64,000 nt of DNA from CADCWN01 sp046328475. GTDB taxonomy: Bacteria; Chloroflexota; Chloroflexia; Thermomicrobiales; CADCWN01. Shown one piece after another: positions 27,463-35,204 of the stretch (position 1 is the first letter of the stretch; each line of letters begins with the position of its first letter). The stretch spans positions 62,001 through 126,000 of the forward strand of contig JAXLWN010000007.1 of NCBI GenBank assembly GCA_046328475.1. The letters run 5' to 3'. The notes beneath the pieces were generated by a model. It ran no database searches and was not told the origin of the DNA. It worked only from the letters and a program-made list of their open reading frames with translations. Position numbers and translations under genes: made by a program.

Positions 27463-27682
27463 ACGTGTCCCCCTCAACAGCCCAGATCGCGCGGGCAGCA
27501 CTCTGCTGTCCCGAGGGTGGGATCGTGCTGTCCCAGCGGACAGGGCACGCCCGAATGGTCCGCGATGCCGCGTTGAGCCGGTACACGCACCGAGATTCGG
27601 TGCGACATCCGGGCTATGGCGGGGCATTGTTGGCGAGTCGGGCCGAGGACGGCGCGGTGAGTAGTTCGTCTCCCCAGGCGAA

Positions 27683-27762
27683 CTAGTTCTTCGAGGACAT
27701 TTCCTCATTCTTTCCGCCCCAACAATAGTTCGCGCCTTTGGTTCTTCCAATCGATGTGCCAG
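27683..27762 (+). promoter_or_regulatory. upstream element shared with the small membrane protein gene (copy 2)
   Basis: CTAGTTCTTC (27683-27692), TTGGTTC (27738) and CAATCGATGTGCCAG (27748-27762), matching 23339-23406 apart from a 12-bp longer spacer. It ends 102 bp before the metallopeptidase start codon. Confidence 0.5.
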
Positions 27763-27864
27763 CCCCCCCGGCAGCCTAGAGTGTAGGCAGCGAAACGAAA
27801 GCCAATGGCGAGGACCAGGGCAGTGGTGCCGGGCTTTGCTGTGGGCAAAAACAGGGGGGACACG

Positions 27865-28781
27865 ATGGCGAAGTTCACGATGCGACCGCTGCTGGCGCTG
27901 GCACTCCTGGCGACCGTGCTGCTGAGCAATCGCCCAGCCGTCCTTTCGTCCGATACGCTGGCGACGCAGGTGGTGACCCAGGTTGCAGCCGCCGCACTCA
28001 CCGTCCAGCCGACAGCGATTGTGGAAGCGCCGGTTGTCGAGACGACCGAGACGGTCGTTGCCCCGGAAGTGGTCGCGCCAGCCTACCTGGCGCTCGAACC
28101 CTGCAGCCTGGATACCTGCCGCGCCGCGTGCGACGGCTACGCGAGCGAACTCGCCGCCTACGGTCTCGATTTCCTGAGGATCTGTCGCAGTGGACGGTCT
28201 TCGGGCTGGGGGGCTTCGTCGAGGCGGTTACACCTGGCCGACGCGTTCGGCGGTGGCGAGTTGCGGGGGCGCAGCGGATCGCGCGCTTCTCCCGCGCGCT
28301 GGGGACCGACACGGCGACCGGGCGAATCCTGCGATTGGCAGGCCGAGCTGCAGGCGCGCGACGGCAACCTGCGCGGCGGCTACGCCTCCAACCGGCTCTA
28401 CTTCAACCCGAACACTTACTTCCTCGACACCGACACGCCGGAGCAGGCGCGGGAGCGATCGTCGCAGGCGACCTGGTGGCTCTACATCCACGAACTGGCG
28501 CACCTGTGGGACGAGCGGGTCCTCCCCCATCGCCCAGGCCCGCTACCCGGCCGCGATGCGCCAATGGGTGTACACGCAGCATGAAGCCGAAATCATGGAC
28601 GAGTATCCGTCGAGCTACGCGGTCATCGGTGGCCCAGGAAGCCTTCGCCGACTCGGTCGCGGCGACCGTCACCGGCGACTCCTCGGCGAATTCCCACTAC
28701 TACGGCTCCCCGCGCGACAACTTCGTCCACACGCTGTTGTGCGAAGCGGTGGATGCAAGTAACCCTCCCCCAGGCGAATAG
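27865..28781 (+). pseudogene. secreted zinc metallopeptidase-like protein (HExxH), frameshifted
   Basis: ATG 27865 follows AGGGGGGAC. It has a signal peptide (residues 1-30, FTMRPLLALALLATVLL), a Val/Thr/Ala-rich stretch, then CSLDTCRAACDGYASELAAY. After a shift near 28185, LSQWTVFGLGGFVEAV follows. Another frame gives ASNRLYFNPNTYFLDTDTP and WWLYIHELAHLWDERV, where HELAH is a zinc-binding HExxH. Later frames give AAMRQWVYTQHEAEIMDEYP and AFADSVAATVTGDSS, where Glu or Asp could be the third ligand. The TAG is at 28779-28781. About four frameshifts. An exported peptidase is likely. The substrate is unknown. Confidence 0.55.
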
Positions 28782-28812
28782 CGCCCCCGCGCCCGGTAGG
28801 CGCGGGGGCGCT
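28780..28812. terminator. strong hairpin between convergent genes
   Basis: AGCGCCCCCGCGC / GCGCGGGGGCGCT forms a 13-bp perfect stem with a 7-base loop between the metallopeptidase and the hydrolase gene, and can serve both. Confidence 0.8.
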
Positions 28813-28835
28813 TACGCGCTGGTCAGTAGCGAAAC

Positions 28836-30800
28836 CTACCCCACCAGCGCGTCGTAACGTTCCGCTGCGAGTTCAACCGCAAGGGATATGTCTTCGGCGA
28901 GCAGATAGCGTTGCTCGGCCAGCGCTTCGGCGGCGGCGCGGACCCGGGCGAGGTAATCGTCGCGGTCGCGGTAGCGCTCGGCGACGGAGGGGCGGGGGTC
29001 GCCGCTCGCCTCGCGCTCCTCCTTCGTGCGGGCGAAGGGGAGGGTGGTGCCCTGCATCGGGATGATCTGGCCGGGGCCGCCGGTGGCGGGGTGGCGCGGG
29101 TTCCAGCCGGTGTAGGTGGCGATCGGCACCGCCACATCGGGCATCCGCACGCCGCCGGTCTCGTTGCCATCGGCGTCCACGGCGGAGACGATCGCGGGAT
29201 AGGGCTCGCCGGGCATCGCCGGGTACCGACCGATGCGCTGCTCGGCCTGCGGGCCGAGATCGAAGCGGCGGAGGTGGGGGAGGAGGTCAGGATCGGGGAT
29301 CGTCGCGCCGGGGAAGGTGCGGTACGTCTCGAAGACCTGCTCGTGGGGCACGGCGGTGCCATCGGCGAGGCGCGGCACGACGCTCGGCGGCGGCTCCACC
29401 CCCTCGGTCACCCAGGCGTCGAGGTTGGCGAGCGCGGCGCGCATCAGCGGCGAGTAGTCGAGCGCGTTGAAGGCATGTTCGCCGCTCGCGCCGTCGTTGG
29501 GGTTATGCCGCGTCAGGGGCAGTGTGCCGGGACCATGCTGCGCGCTGGCGAGCAGATAGGCGCGGCTGTCGGCGGAATCGGGCAGGTCGCGCTCGCCGCG
29601 CGCGTCGAGGTGGACCAGCGCGCCGTCGCCGCGCCAATATTCGGCGGCGGTGTTGGTGTAGAAAATCTTCGGCACGCCGCCGAGCAGGCGCTGGCGGTCG
29701 AGCAGGCCCGGCCCATCGGCACCCGGATCGTCGGCGAAGGGGGCCAGGTGGCCGAAGTTCGGCGTGTGCTGCTGCGACGGCTGGGCATAGCGGTGGTTGA
29801 ACTCGCCGCGTCGCGCGCCCGCGACATGGCAGAGGATGCCGTCGAAGACGCGCCGCCCCGACTCGTCCAGGTTCAGCCCGTCGTAGAGATACTGGCGCAG
29901 GTAGCGCCCGCTCTGCGACACCCCGTAGACGAAGGTGTGGTCGAGTCGCCCGGCGGCGGGGTTGCCCGCGCCCTCGGTGCCGTGGCGCAGCCAGGCGACG
30001 CAGTCGCGCATCGCCAGCAGCCCCGCGCCGACCACCGGGGAGCGGCGCGTCGTGTAGACGACCGTGTAGACCCTGCCCGCCTGGAAACCGCCATCGAGCC
30101 AGATGTGGGCGTCGTCGGTGACCGGGCCGGCCTCGCCAGCGCGGGCGAAGCGCCAGCGGTCGCGCGGGATCGGCGTGGCCTCACCGCCGCGCCACTCGGC
30201 CACGCTGAGGGTCGCGTCCTGGTCATCCGGGTTGGCGGCCGGGTAGGGCTGGTGGACGCGGTCGGCCAACAGCAGGTCGGCCGAAGCCTCGTTCGGCTGG
30301 AACGTGACCTGGATCTGCCCGGCGATCGGCACGGGGCGGTCGCCGACGATCGTCAGCGCCTCGGGGGCCTCCAGGCCGAGCAGCGCGTCGGTGGCGATCA
30401 CGTCCCACTGCCAGCCGCACCAGGCGAGGGTCCAGCCGCGCCGCAGCAGGAAGCCGTCGCCGGGATCGATGGCGTACGACGGCACCGCCTCGGGCGGGGC
30501 GTTGTTGAACATGCGCGTCAGCCCCTTGCGGCCCCGGTTCAGCACCTCGTACAGGAGCCGCCGACTGCCGCGCGCCGGGTCGACCGGTTGCAGCAGGCAG
30601 AAATCGGCCTGGAAGCGGACGCGCCCGTCGGCGTCGCGCATCGCGCGGTCGAGATCGACGATCGCGCGGTTCGCCTCGTGCTCCGGCTCGACGGCGAAAT
30701 GGAGCACGCCATCGATCCGCTCGTAGGCCCCGGCGTCGCCGAACGAGCAACCGTTGGCGTAGGGGGCGCGGGAAATGATCTCCAACCTGGTGACGGCCAT
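28836..30800 (-). CDS. alpha/beta hydrolase domain-containing protein (large, PF20091-like)
   Basis: A 654-residue protein beginning AVTRLEIISRAPYANGCSFG and DAGAYERIDGVLHFAVEPEH. This N-terminal signature belongs to a large bacterial family annotated as alpha/beta hydrolase domain proteins. The probable nucleophile elbow is FVYGVSQSGRYLRQYLYDG (Ser in GVSQSG), and later DGILCHVAGARRGEFNHR carries conserved His/Arg. The reaction is unknown, with esterase or lactonase-like activity expected. ATG 30800 has AAGGAG upstream. No signal peptide is seen. The last 107 bp recur at 23226. Confidence 0.75.
   Translation of the reverse strand: MAVTRLEIISRAPYANGCSFGDAGAYERIDGVLHFAVEPEHEANRAIVDLDRAMRDADGRVRFQADFCLLQPVDPARGSRRLLYEVLNRGRKGLTRMFNNAPPEAVPSYAIDPGDGFLLRRGWTLAWCGWQWDVIATDALLGLEAPEALTIVGDRPVPIAGQIQVTFQPNEASADLLLADRVHQPYPAANPDDQDATLSVAEWRGGEATPIPRDRWRFARAGEAGPVTDDAHIWLDGGFQAGRVYTVVYTTRRSPVVGAGLLAMRDCVAWLRHGTEGAGNPAAGRLDHTFVYGVSQSGRYLRQYLYDGLNLDESGRRVFDGILCHVAGARRGEFNHRYAQPSQQHTPNFGHLAPFADDPGADGPGLLDRQRLLGGVPKIFYTNTAAEYWRGDGALVHLDARGERDLPDSADSRAYLLASAQHGPGTLPLTRHNPNDGASGEHAFNALDYSPLMRAALANLDAWVTEGVEPPPSVVPRLADGTAVPHEQVFETYRTFPGATIPDPDLLPHLRRFDLGPQAEQRIGRYPAMPGEPYPAIVSAVDADGNETGGVRMPDVAVPIATYTGWNPRHPATGGPGQIIPMQGTTLPFARTKEEREASGDPRPSVAERYRDRDDYLARVRAAAEALAEQRYLLAEDISLAVELAAERYDALVG
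28838..28944. repeat. 107-bp perfect direct repeat, copy 2 (inside the hydrolase gene)
   Basis: Matches 23226-23332 base for base and forms the native 3' end of the hydrolase coding sequence on the minus strand. Confidence 0.85.
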
Positions 30801-30895
30801 GCGGCAACTCCTTCGTGGCGGTGGCATCGCAATTGCCGCAGTGTACCCGATGCCGCCTTTCGTCGCGCGAGAGGGCAGGCACCTTCCAGTTGCAG

Positions 30896-30915
30896 GGGCG
30901 GCTCGTGAGCCGCCC
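30896..30915. repeat. GGGCGGCTC-GT-GAGCCGCCC palindrome
   Basis: A perfect 9-bp inverted repeat with a 2-base loop in the spacer upstream of the hydrolase gene. It is one of several dispersed palindrome types. The rest of the 30801-31173 interval shows no gene. Confidence 0.6.
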
Positions 30916-31173
30916 GGCGTGGTGCGGCAACCATCAACGCGACCGCCGCCCGATGCGAGCGCGTCACGAAGCGCCCCCACATCGATACGCGGCTGCGACT
31001 ACGCACCTGATCGAAAGGACAGGGGCGCATCCGCCGAGAGTTACGCGCGCGAACTCCCCTGGCCGGGCGATGTGCGGCGATGGTGTTGGGCGTACACTAT
31101 GGGCAAAGGCCGATTGTGAAATCGGTAACAAGTTTGATGAGATCGGTTATCTGGTCCGAAAGGGGGTCCCACA

Positions 31174-32371
31174 ATGCGCGAACATGAAATCGTCGTCGCC
31201 GGTGCCGGATATGCCGGATTGCACGCGGTGCTGCGCCTGGCGGCCTGGCTTGGTGAGAATCACAAGAACGTCGGTTTGACGCTGGTGGACAAGCACGACT
31301 ATCACCAGGTGCTGACCGAACTGCCGCGCGTGGCGGGCGGGGCGCGCTCGGCGGACGAGGTGCGCCTGCCGCTGCGCGAGGTGCTCGACCGGCGCGTCAC
31401 ATTCGTGCAGGCCGCCATCGAGGGCTTCGACCTCCCCGGCAAGCACCTGCTGACCTCGGCCGGGCCGATCCCCTACACCCGCCTGATCCTGGCGCTCGGC
31501 AGCCGCCCGAACGATTTCGGCATCCCCGGCCTGAGCGAGCGCGCACTCACCCTCTGGTCGGTGGACGACGCGAAGCGGGTGCTGGCGGCGGTGGACACCC
31601 AGGTCGCGGCGGCGGCGACCGCGACCGACGCGGCGACGCGGCAGCGCCACCTGACGGTGGTGATCGGCGGCGGCGGGGCGACCGGCGTGGAGCTGGCGGG
31701 CGAACTGGCCGAGGAGTTGCCGGATCTCGCGAAGCGCCACGACATCAACCCGAAGCTCTGCCGCATCATCCTGATCGACGCCGGGCCGACGATCCTGGCC
31801 GGGTCGTCGCCCGAGTTGATCGCGAAGGCGAACGACATCCTGCGCAACCTGGGCGTGGAGGTCCGCACCAACGCGGCCGTCACGCGGGTCACGGACGAGG
31901 GGGTCGTGCTGAAGAGCGGCGAGGTGGTCGCGGGCGGCGTCTTCGTCTGGGCGGGCGGCGTGAAGGCCCCCGAGGTCGTCGCGGACTCCGGCCTGACCGT
32001 GGGGCACAACGGGCGCGTGAAGGTGGATCAGCACCTGCGCGCGATCGACCACCCGGAGATCTACGTCGCGGGCGACCTCGCGTCGGTGACCGACCCGGCG
32101 ACCGGGCGGGCGATCCCGCCGACCGCGCAACTGGCGCTGGTGGAGGGCGAGGTCGCGGCGACGAATCTGCACGCCGAGATGACCGGCAAGCCGCTGGAAA
32201 CCTTCACCTACGGCGACCGCCCCTTCGTCGTCTCGGTCGGCAGCCGCAAGGGGGCGCGCGGTCGCCGGGCGCAATTTCGGCGGTCGCGCGGCGCACCTGC
32301 TGAAGGACGCCATCGAGTGGGAATACCGGCAATCGGTGAACTACCTGCAAGGCTGGACGCCGGTGGCCTGA
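31174..32371 (+). CDS. type II NADH dehydrogenase-like FAD oxidoreductase
   Basis: About 398 residues. The FAD-binding Rossmann fold is at the start (EIVVAGAGYAGLHAVLRLA), the NAD(P)H fold near 155-175 (VVIGGGGATGVELAGELAEE), and the FAD-binding aspartate in EIYVAGDLASV, followed by PPTAQLALVEGEVAATNL. It would oxidise NADH and reduce membrane quinone without pumping protons. The annotated frame slips near 32257. In the other frame VAGRNFGGRAAHLLKDAIEW and NYLQGWTPVA restore the expected C-terminus, with TGA at 32369-32371; the uncorrected ORF would run to 32514. ATG 31174 follows GAAAGGGGG. Confidence 0.85.
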
Positions 32372-32374
32372 GCG

Positions 32375-32992
32375 TTACCGCCGCTCCGGCAGCGCCAGGC
32401 GAATGCCGAGCGCGACCAGCACGCCACCGGTCAGCCAGCCGAGGCCGGTGGCGGCGCGCGGGCGTCGCCGCAGCCACCCGCCGATGGCCCCCGAGCAGAC
32501 GGCGATGGCGCTGAAAAGGCCCCAGGTGAGCGCGGCGAAGATCAGGCCGAGTAGCAGCAGTTGCGCGCCGAGTCGCCCGGTGGTCGGGTCGGCGAACTGC
32601 GGCAGGTAGGCGAGGAAGAAGACCGCAATCTTCGGGTTGAGCAGGTTCGAGGCGACCCCCTGGACGTAAACCTGCCCGAGCGGCAGCGGTGCCGCCTCCC
32701 CCGCCAGCGAGAAATGCTCGCGGCTGAGCAGCGCCCGCACGCCGAGATAGAGCAGATAGGCCGCCCCGACATACTTGACCGCGCTGTACGCCGCGACGCT
32801 GCGCCCGAGCAGCGCGGAGAGCCCCACCGCCGCGAGCATCGAGTGGATCACCAGCCCGCTCGCCGCGCCCCCCGCCGAGATCAGCGCCGCGCGCCGCCCC
32901 AGCGTGATGCCGCGCGTCAGCACCAGGATATTATCCGGCCCCGGCGCGATGATGACGATCAACGAAGCGGTCAGGAAGAGTGCCAGGTGCAT
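32375..32992 (-). CDS. LysE/RhtB-family amino-acid exporter
   Basis: A 205-residue membrane protein with six hydrophobic segments. The first loop carries IVIIAPGPDNILVLTRGIT, the LysE/RhtB signature with its conserved P-G-P, followed by GRRAALISAGGAASGLVIH. Later segments include VKYVGAAYLLYLGVRAL. Proteins of this family export amino acids or homoserine-like metabolites. The substrate is not predictable. ATG 32992 has GGAGCGAAG upstream, and a heptamer array begins 12 bp further upstream. Confidence 0.85.
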   Translation of the reverse strand: MHLALFLTASLIVIIAPGPDNILVLTRGITLGRRAALISAGGAASGLVIHSMLAAVGLSALLGRSVAAYSAVKYVGAAYLLYLGVRALLSREHFSLAGEAAPLPLGQVYVQGVASNLLNPKIAVFFLAYLPQFADPTTGRLGAQLLLLGLIFAALTWGLFSAIAVCSGAIGGWLRRRPRAATGLGWLTGGVLVALGIRLALPERR

Positions 32993-33003
32993 CGCTTCGC
33001 TCC

Positions 33004-33063
33004 AGTGCTGAGTGCTGAGTGCTGAGTGCCGAGTCGTCAGTCGTCAGTCGCCAGTCGTCAGAG
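33004..33063. repeat. heptamer array (GTGCTGA then GTCGTCA) upstream of lysE-like gene
   Basis: About eight consecutive 7-bp units, shifting from GTGCTGA to GTGCCGA to GTCGTCA, run between the lysE-like gene and a pyrimidine-rich array (33073-33113, CCCTTCTC-like units). The second array overlaps the stop of the SnoaL-like gene. Confidence 0.8.
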
Positions 33064-33093
33064 AGGGCAGGTTCTTCCCTCACCCTTCTCCCT

Positions 33094-33492
33094 TCACCCC
33101 TCTCCCTTCTCCTCTGTGCTCTCCGGGCGGTCCCAGCTCGGGTGGAAATACTGGCGCACCTGCCTGATCAGCCCGTCGCGCACTTCGTAGATGCAGGCGA
33201 TCGGGGCGCTCAGGCGACGGTCGGTGGCGTCGTCGGTGTAGCTCTGGATATATTCGGCGGCGACATACGGCCCCATCACCGTCAGCTGGCGAATATCGAC
33301 CTGCACGTCGCGCAGGACATATTGCCAGAAGGCGATCCGCAGCTCCTCCGGCGAAAGCGCCTGCCCGCCCGCGCCCATCAATTCCCAGGTGGCGTCGGGC
33401 GCGAGGAAGGACATACAGCCATCCAGATCGTGCCGATTGTACGCCTCGACCGAGGCTCGCACGATCTGCTCGGCGGTGTTTGCCTCATCCAT
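33094..33492 (-). CDS. SnoaL-like / nuclear transport factor 2-fold protein
   Basis: A 132-residue protein of the SnoaL/ketosteroid-isomerase fold, with AEQIVRASVEAYNRHDLDGC, MSFLAPDATWELMG and a C-terminal IACIYEVRDGLIRQVRQYFH. Such proteins are small polyketide cyclases, isomerases or binding proteins of unknown substrate. ATG 33492 has AGGAGAGGAG upstream, and I reject the longer frame that reads the hairpin. The last residues (STEEKGEG) are encoded by the adjoining purine-rich tandem array. Confidence 0.78.
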   Translation of the reverse strand: MDEANTAEQIVRASVEAYNRHDLDGCMSFLAPDATWELMGAGGQALSPEELRIAFWQYVLRDVQVDIRQLTVMGPYVAAEYIQSYTDDATDRRLSAPIACIYEVRDGLIRQVRQYFHPSWDRPESTEEKGEG

Positions 33493-33567
33493 CGCCCGCT
33501 CCTCTCCTGGCCGCCGGTTGCCATCTGCGCGGTCAGTATAGCGCACGAGGGGTGGTATACCAGTGTG

Positions 33568-33609
33568 CGGTGCGTCAGTGCGTCTGATTACGGACGCACT
33601 GACGCACCG
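33568..33609. repeat. 17-bp perfect inverted repeat
   Basis: CGGTGCGTCAGTGCGTC and its exact complement are separated by 8 bases, just after the AbgB-like gene and upstream of the SnoaL-like gene. It contains a further short repeat (CACACCGACGCACCG) to the right. It may act as a terminator for the AbgB-like gene. Confidence 0.75.
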
Positions 33610-33627
33610 ACACACCGACGCACCGCC

Positions 33628-35034
33628 TTACGGCAGCACCGGCTCCAACCCCTCCGGCAGCGGCGTCTTGTAGGGCTTGCCGCCGGTGGCCCTGGTGTAC
33701 TCGGCGCGGGCCTGCTCCAGCTTGGCCGGGTCCTCGATCAGCTCGAAGCCGGTCAGCGCCATCGTCTTGGCGGCGTGGAGCATCCCCTTGTGGCCGATCG
33801 ACATGCCGCAAGTGGCGGTGATCCCCCAGCTGTGCGCCGGGACGCCGAGCGCCCAGGTCGCCCCGGAGACCGACACGGTCGGCGTGATCCAGCTGACATC
33901 CCCCACATCGGTGGAGCCGGGCATCACCTTGCCCTCGTCCAGCGGCGGGTAGAGTTCGCCGACCAGCGACTTCGCCAGCAGCTCCTCGGGCAGCCCCGAC
34001 GCCGACAGCAGCGCGGCGCGCATCGTCTCGGGGAAGGCCGAGGCGATCCGCTGCGCGTAGGCGACCTCGTCGGCGGTGAACTCCAGCGGGCCGACCTCCT
34101 TCATCGCCTCCACCGCGAGGTCGGCGAGGTAGAGGTTCGGCAGGATGTTGTACGCGCCGCAGAGATAGTGCTCGCTCATCGTCGTCTCGGTCATCAGCGC
34201 CGCGCCCTGCGCGATCTTGCGCACGCGCGCCGCGACCTCCTCGACCTGCGACCGCTTCGGCGCGCGGACGTAGTACCAGACCTCCGCCTCGTCGGGCACC
34301 ACGTTCGGTGCGCCGCCGCCGTTGGTGATCACGTAGTGGATGCGCACCGCGTCGGCGACGTGCTCGCGCAGGAAGTTGGTCCCCACGTTCATCAGCTCGA
34401 CCGCGTCGAGCGCCGAGCGGCCCAGGTCGGGCGACGCCGCCGCGTGGGCGGTCTGGCCGTGGAAGCGGAACTTGAGGTTATCGACCGCCAGCGAACTCGC
34501 CTTGCTGACCGTGTTGGTCCAGCCGGGGTGCCAGGTGATCGCCGCGTCGAGATCGTCGAAGACACCGGCGCGGGCCATGAAGACCTTGCCGGTGATCGTC
34601 TCCTCCGCCGGGCAGCCGTAGTAGCGCACCGTGCCCGGTCGCCCGGTCGCCTCCAGCCACGACTTCAGCGCGACCGCCGCCGCCAGCGACGCCGTGCCGA
34701 GCAGGTTGTGCCCGCAACCGTGCCCCGGGCCGCCCGGCACGATCGGATTCTGGTCCGGCCCGTTCTCCTGCGACAGATTCGGCAGCGCGTCGTACTCGCC
34801 GACGAAGCCAATCTTCGGCGCGCCGCTGCCCCACTCGGCCACGAACGCCGTCGGCAGCCCGCCGACATTCTCGGTAATCTTAAAACCATCGGCGCGCAAA
34901 TCCTCGATCTGCAACTTGCAGGCAAACGTCTCTGCCAGCGCCACCTGCGGCTCGCGCCAGATCGCATCGGACATCGTGATGAAGCGCCCGCTGCGCTCCT
35001 CCAACCAGTCCATCAGTTGATCTTTGGTCGGCAT
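33628..35034 (-). CDS. M20-family amidohydrolase, AbgB-like
   Basis: A 468-residue metallopeptidase-fold enzyme. Zinc-binding candidates are His in GGPGHGCGHNLLG, Glu in CPAEETITGK and His in ITWHPGWTN. The dimerisation domain follows (FRFHGQTAHAAASPDLGR). The C-terminal part STDVGDVSWITP is typical of the aminobenzoyl-glutamate utilisation protein B subgroup. It probably hydrolyses an N-acyl or p-aminobenzoyl-glutamate amide. I prefer the ATG at 35034 (GGAGGG six bases upstream) to 35046. No AbgA or transporter partner is adjacent. Confidence 0.88.
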   Translation of the reverse strand: MPTKDQLMDWLEERSGRFITMSDAIWREPQVALAETFACKLQIEDLRADGFKITENVGGLPTAFVAEWGSGAPKIGFVGEYDALPNLSQENGPDQNPIVPGGPGHGCGHNLLGTASLAAAVALKSWLEATGRPGTVRYYGCPAEETITGKVFMARAGVFDDLDAAITWHPGWTNTVSKASSLAVDNLKFRFHGQTAHAAASPDLGRSALDAVELMNVGTNFLREHVADAVRIHYVITNGGGAPNVVPDEAEVWYYVRAPKRSQVEEVAARVRKIAQGAALMTETTMSEHYLCGAYNILPNLYLADLAVEAMKEVGPLEFTADEVAYAQRIASAFPETMRAALLSASGLPEELLAKSLVGELYPPLDEGKVMPGSTDVGDVSWITPTVSVSGATWALGVPAHSWGITATCGMSIGHKGMLHAAKTMALTGFELIEDPAKLEQARAEYTRATGGKPYKTPLPEGLEPVLP

Positions 35035-35204
35035 CCATCCCTCCATTTGCCATCATGCAGCCGCATAGCGCACTACGCGGTGCTCTCTTGATAGTCGGCC
35101 AGTGGGACTCTACCACACGACAAGCCATGCAGGAACTCCTTGACCGGGCACTCAGTTTTCCGTACTATCCCCTCTGTGTAACTCTGTGGTACTCCGAGGG
35201 ACCG

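Noticed and set aside
28911..30908. Plus-strand 665-residue frame opposite the large hydrolase
   Set aside because: Codon-shadow composition, no start signal, and the opposite strand has a well-formed protein with a ribosome-binding site.
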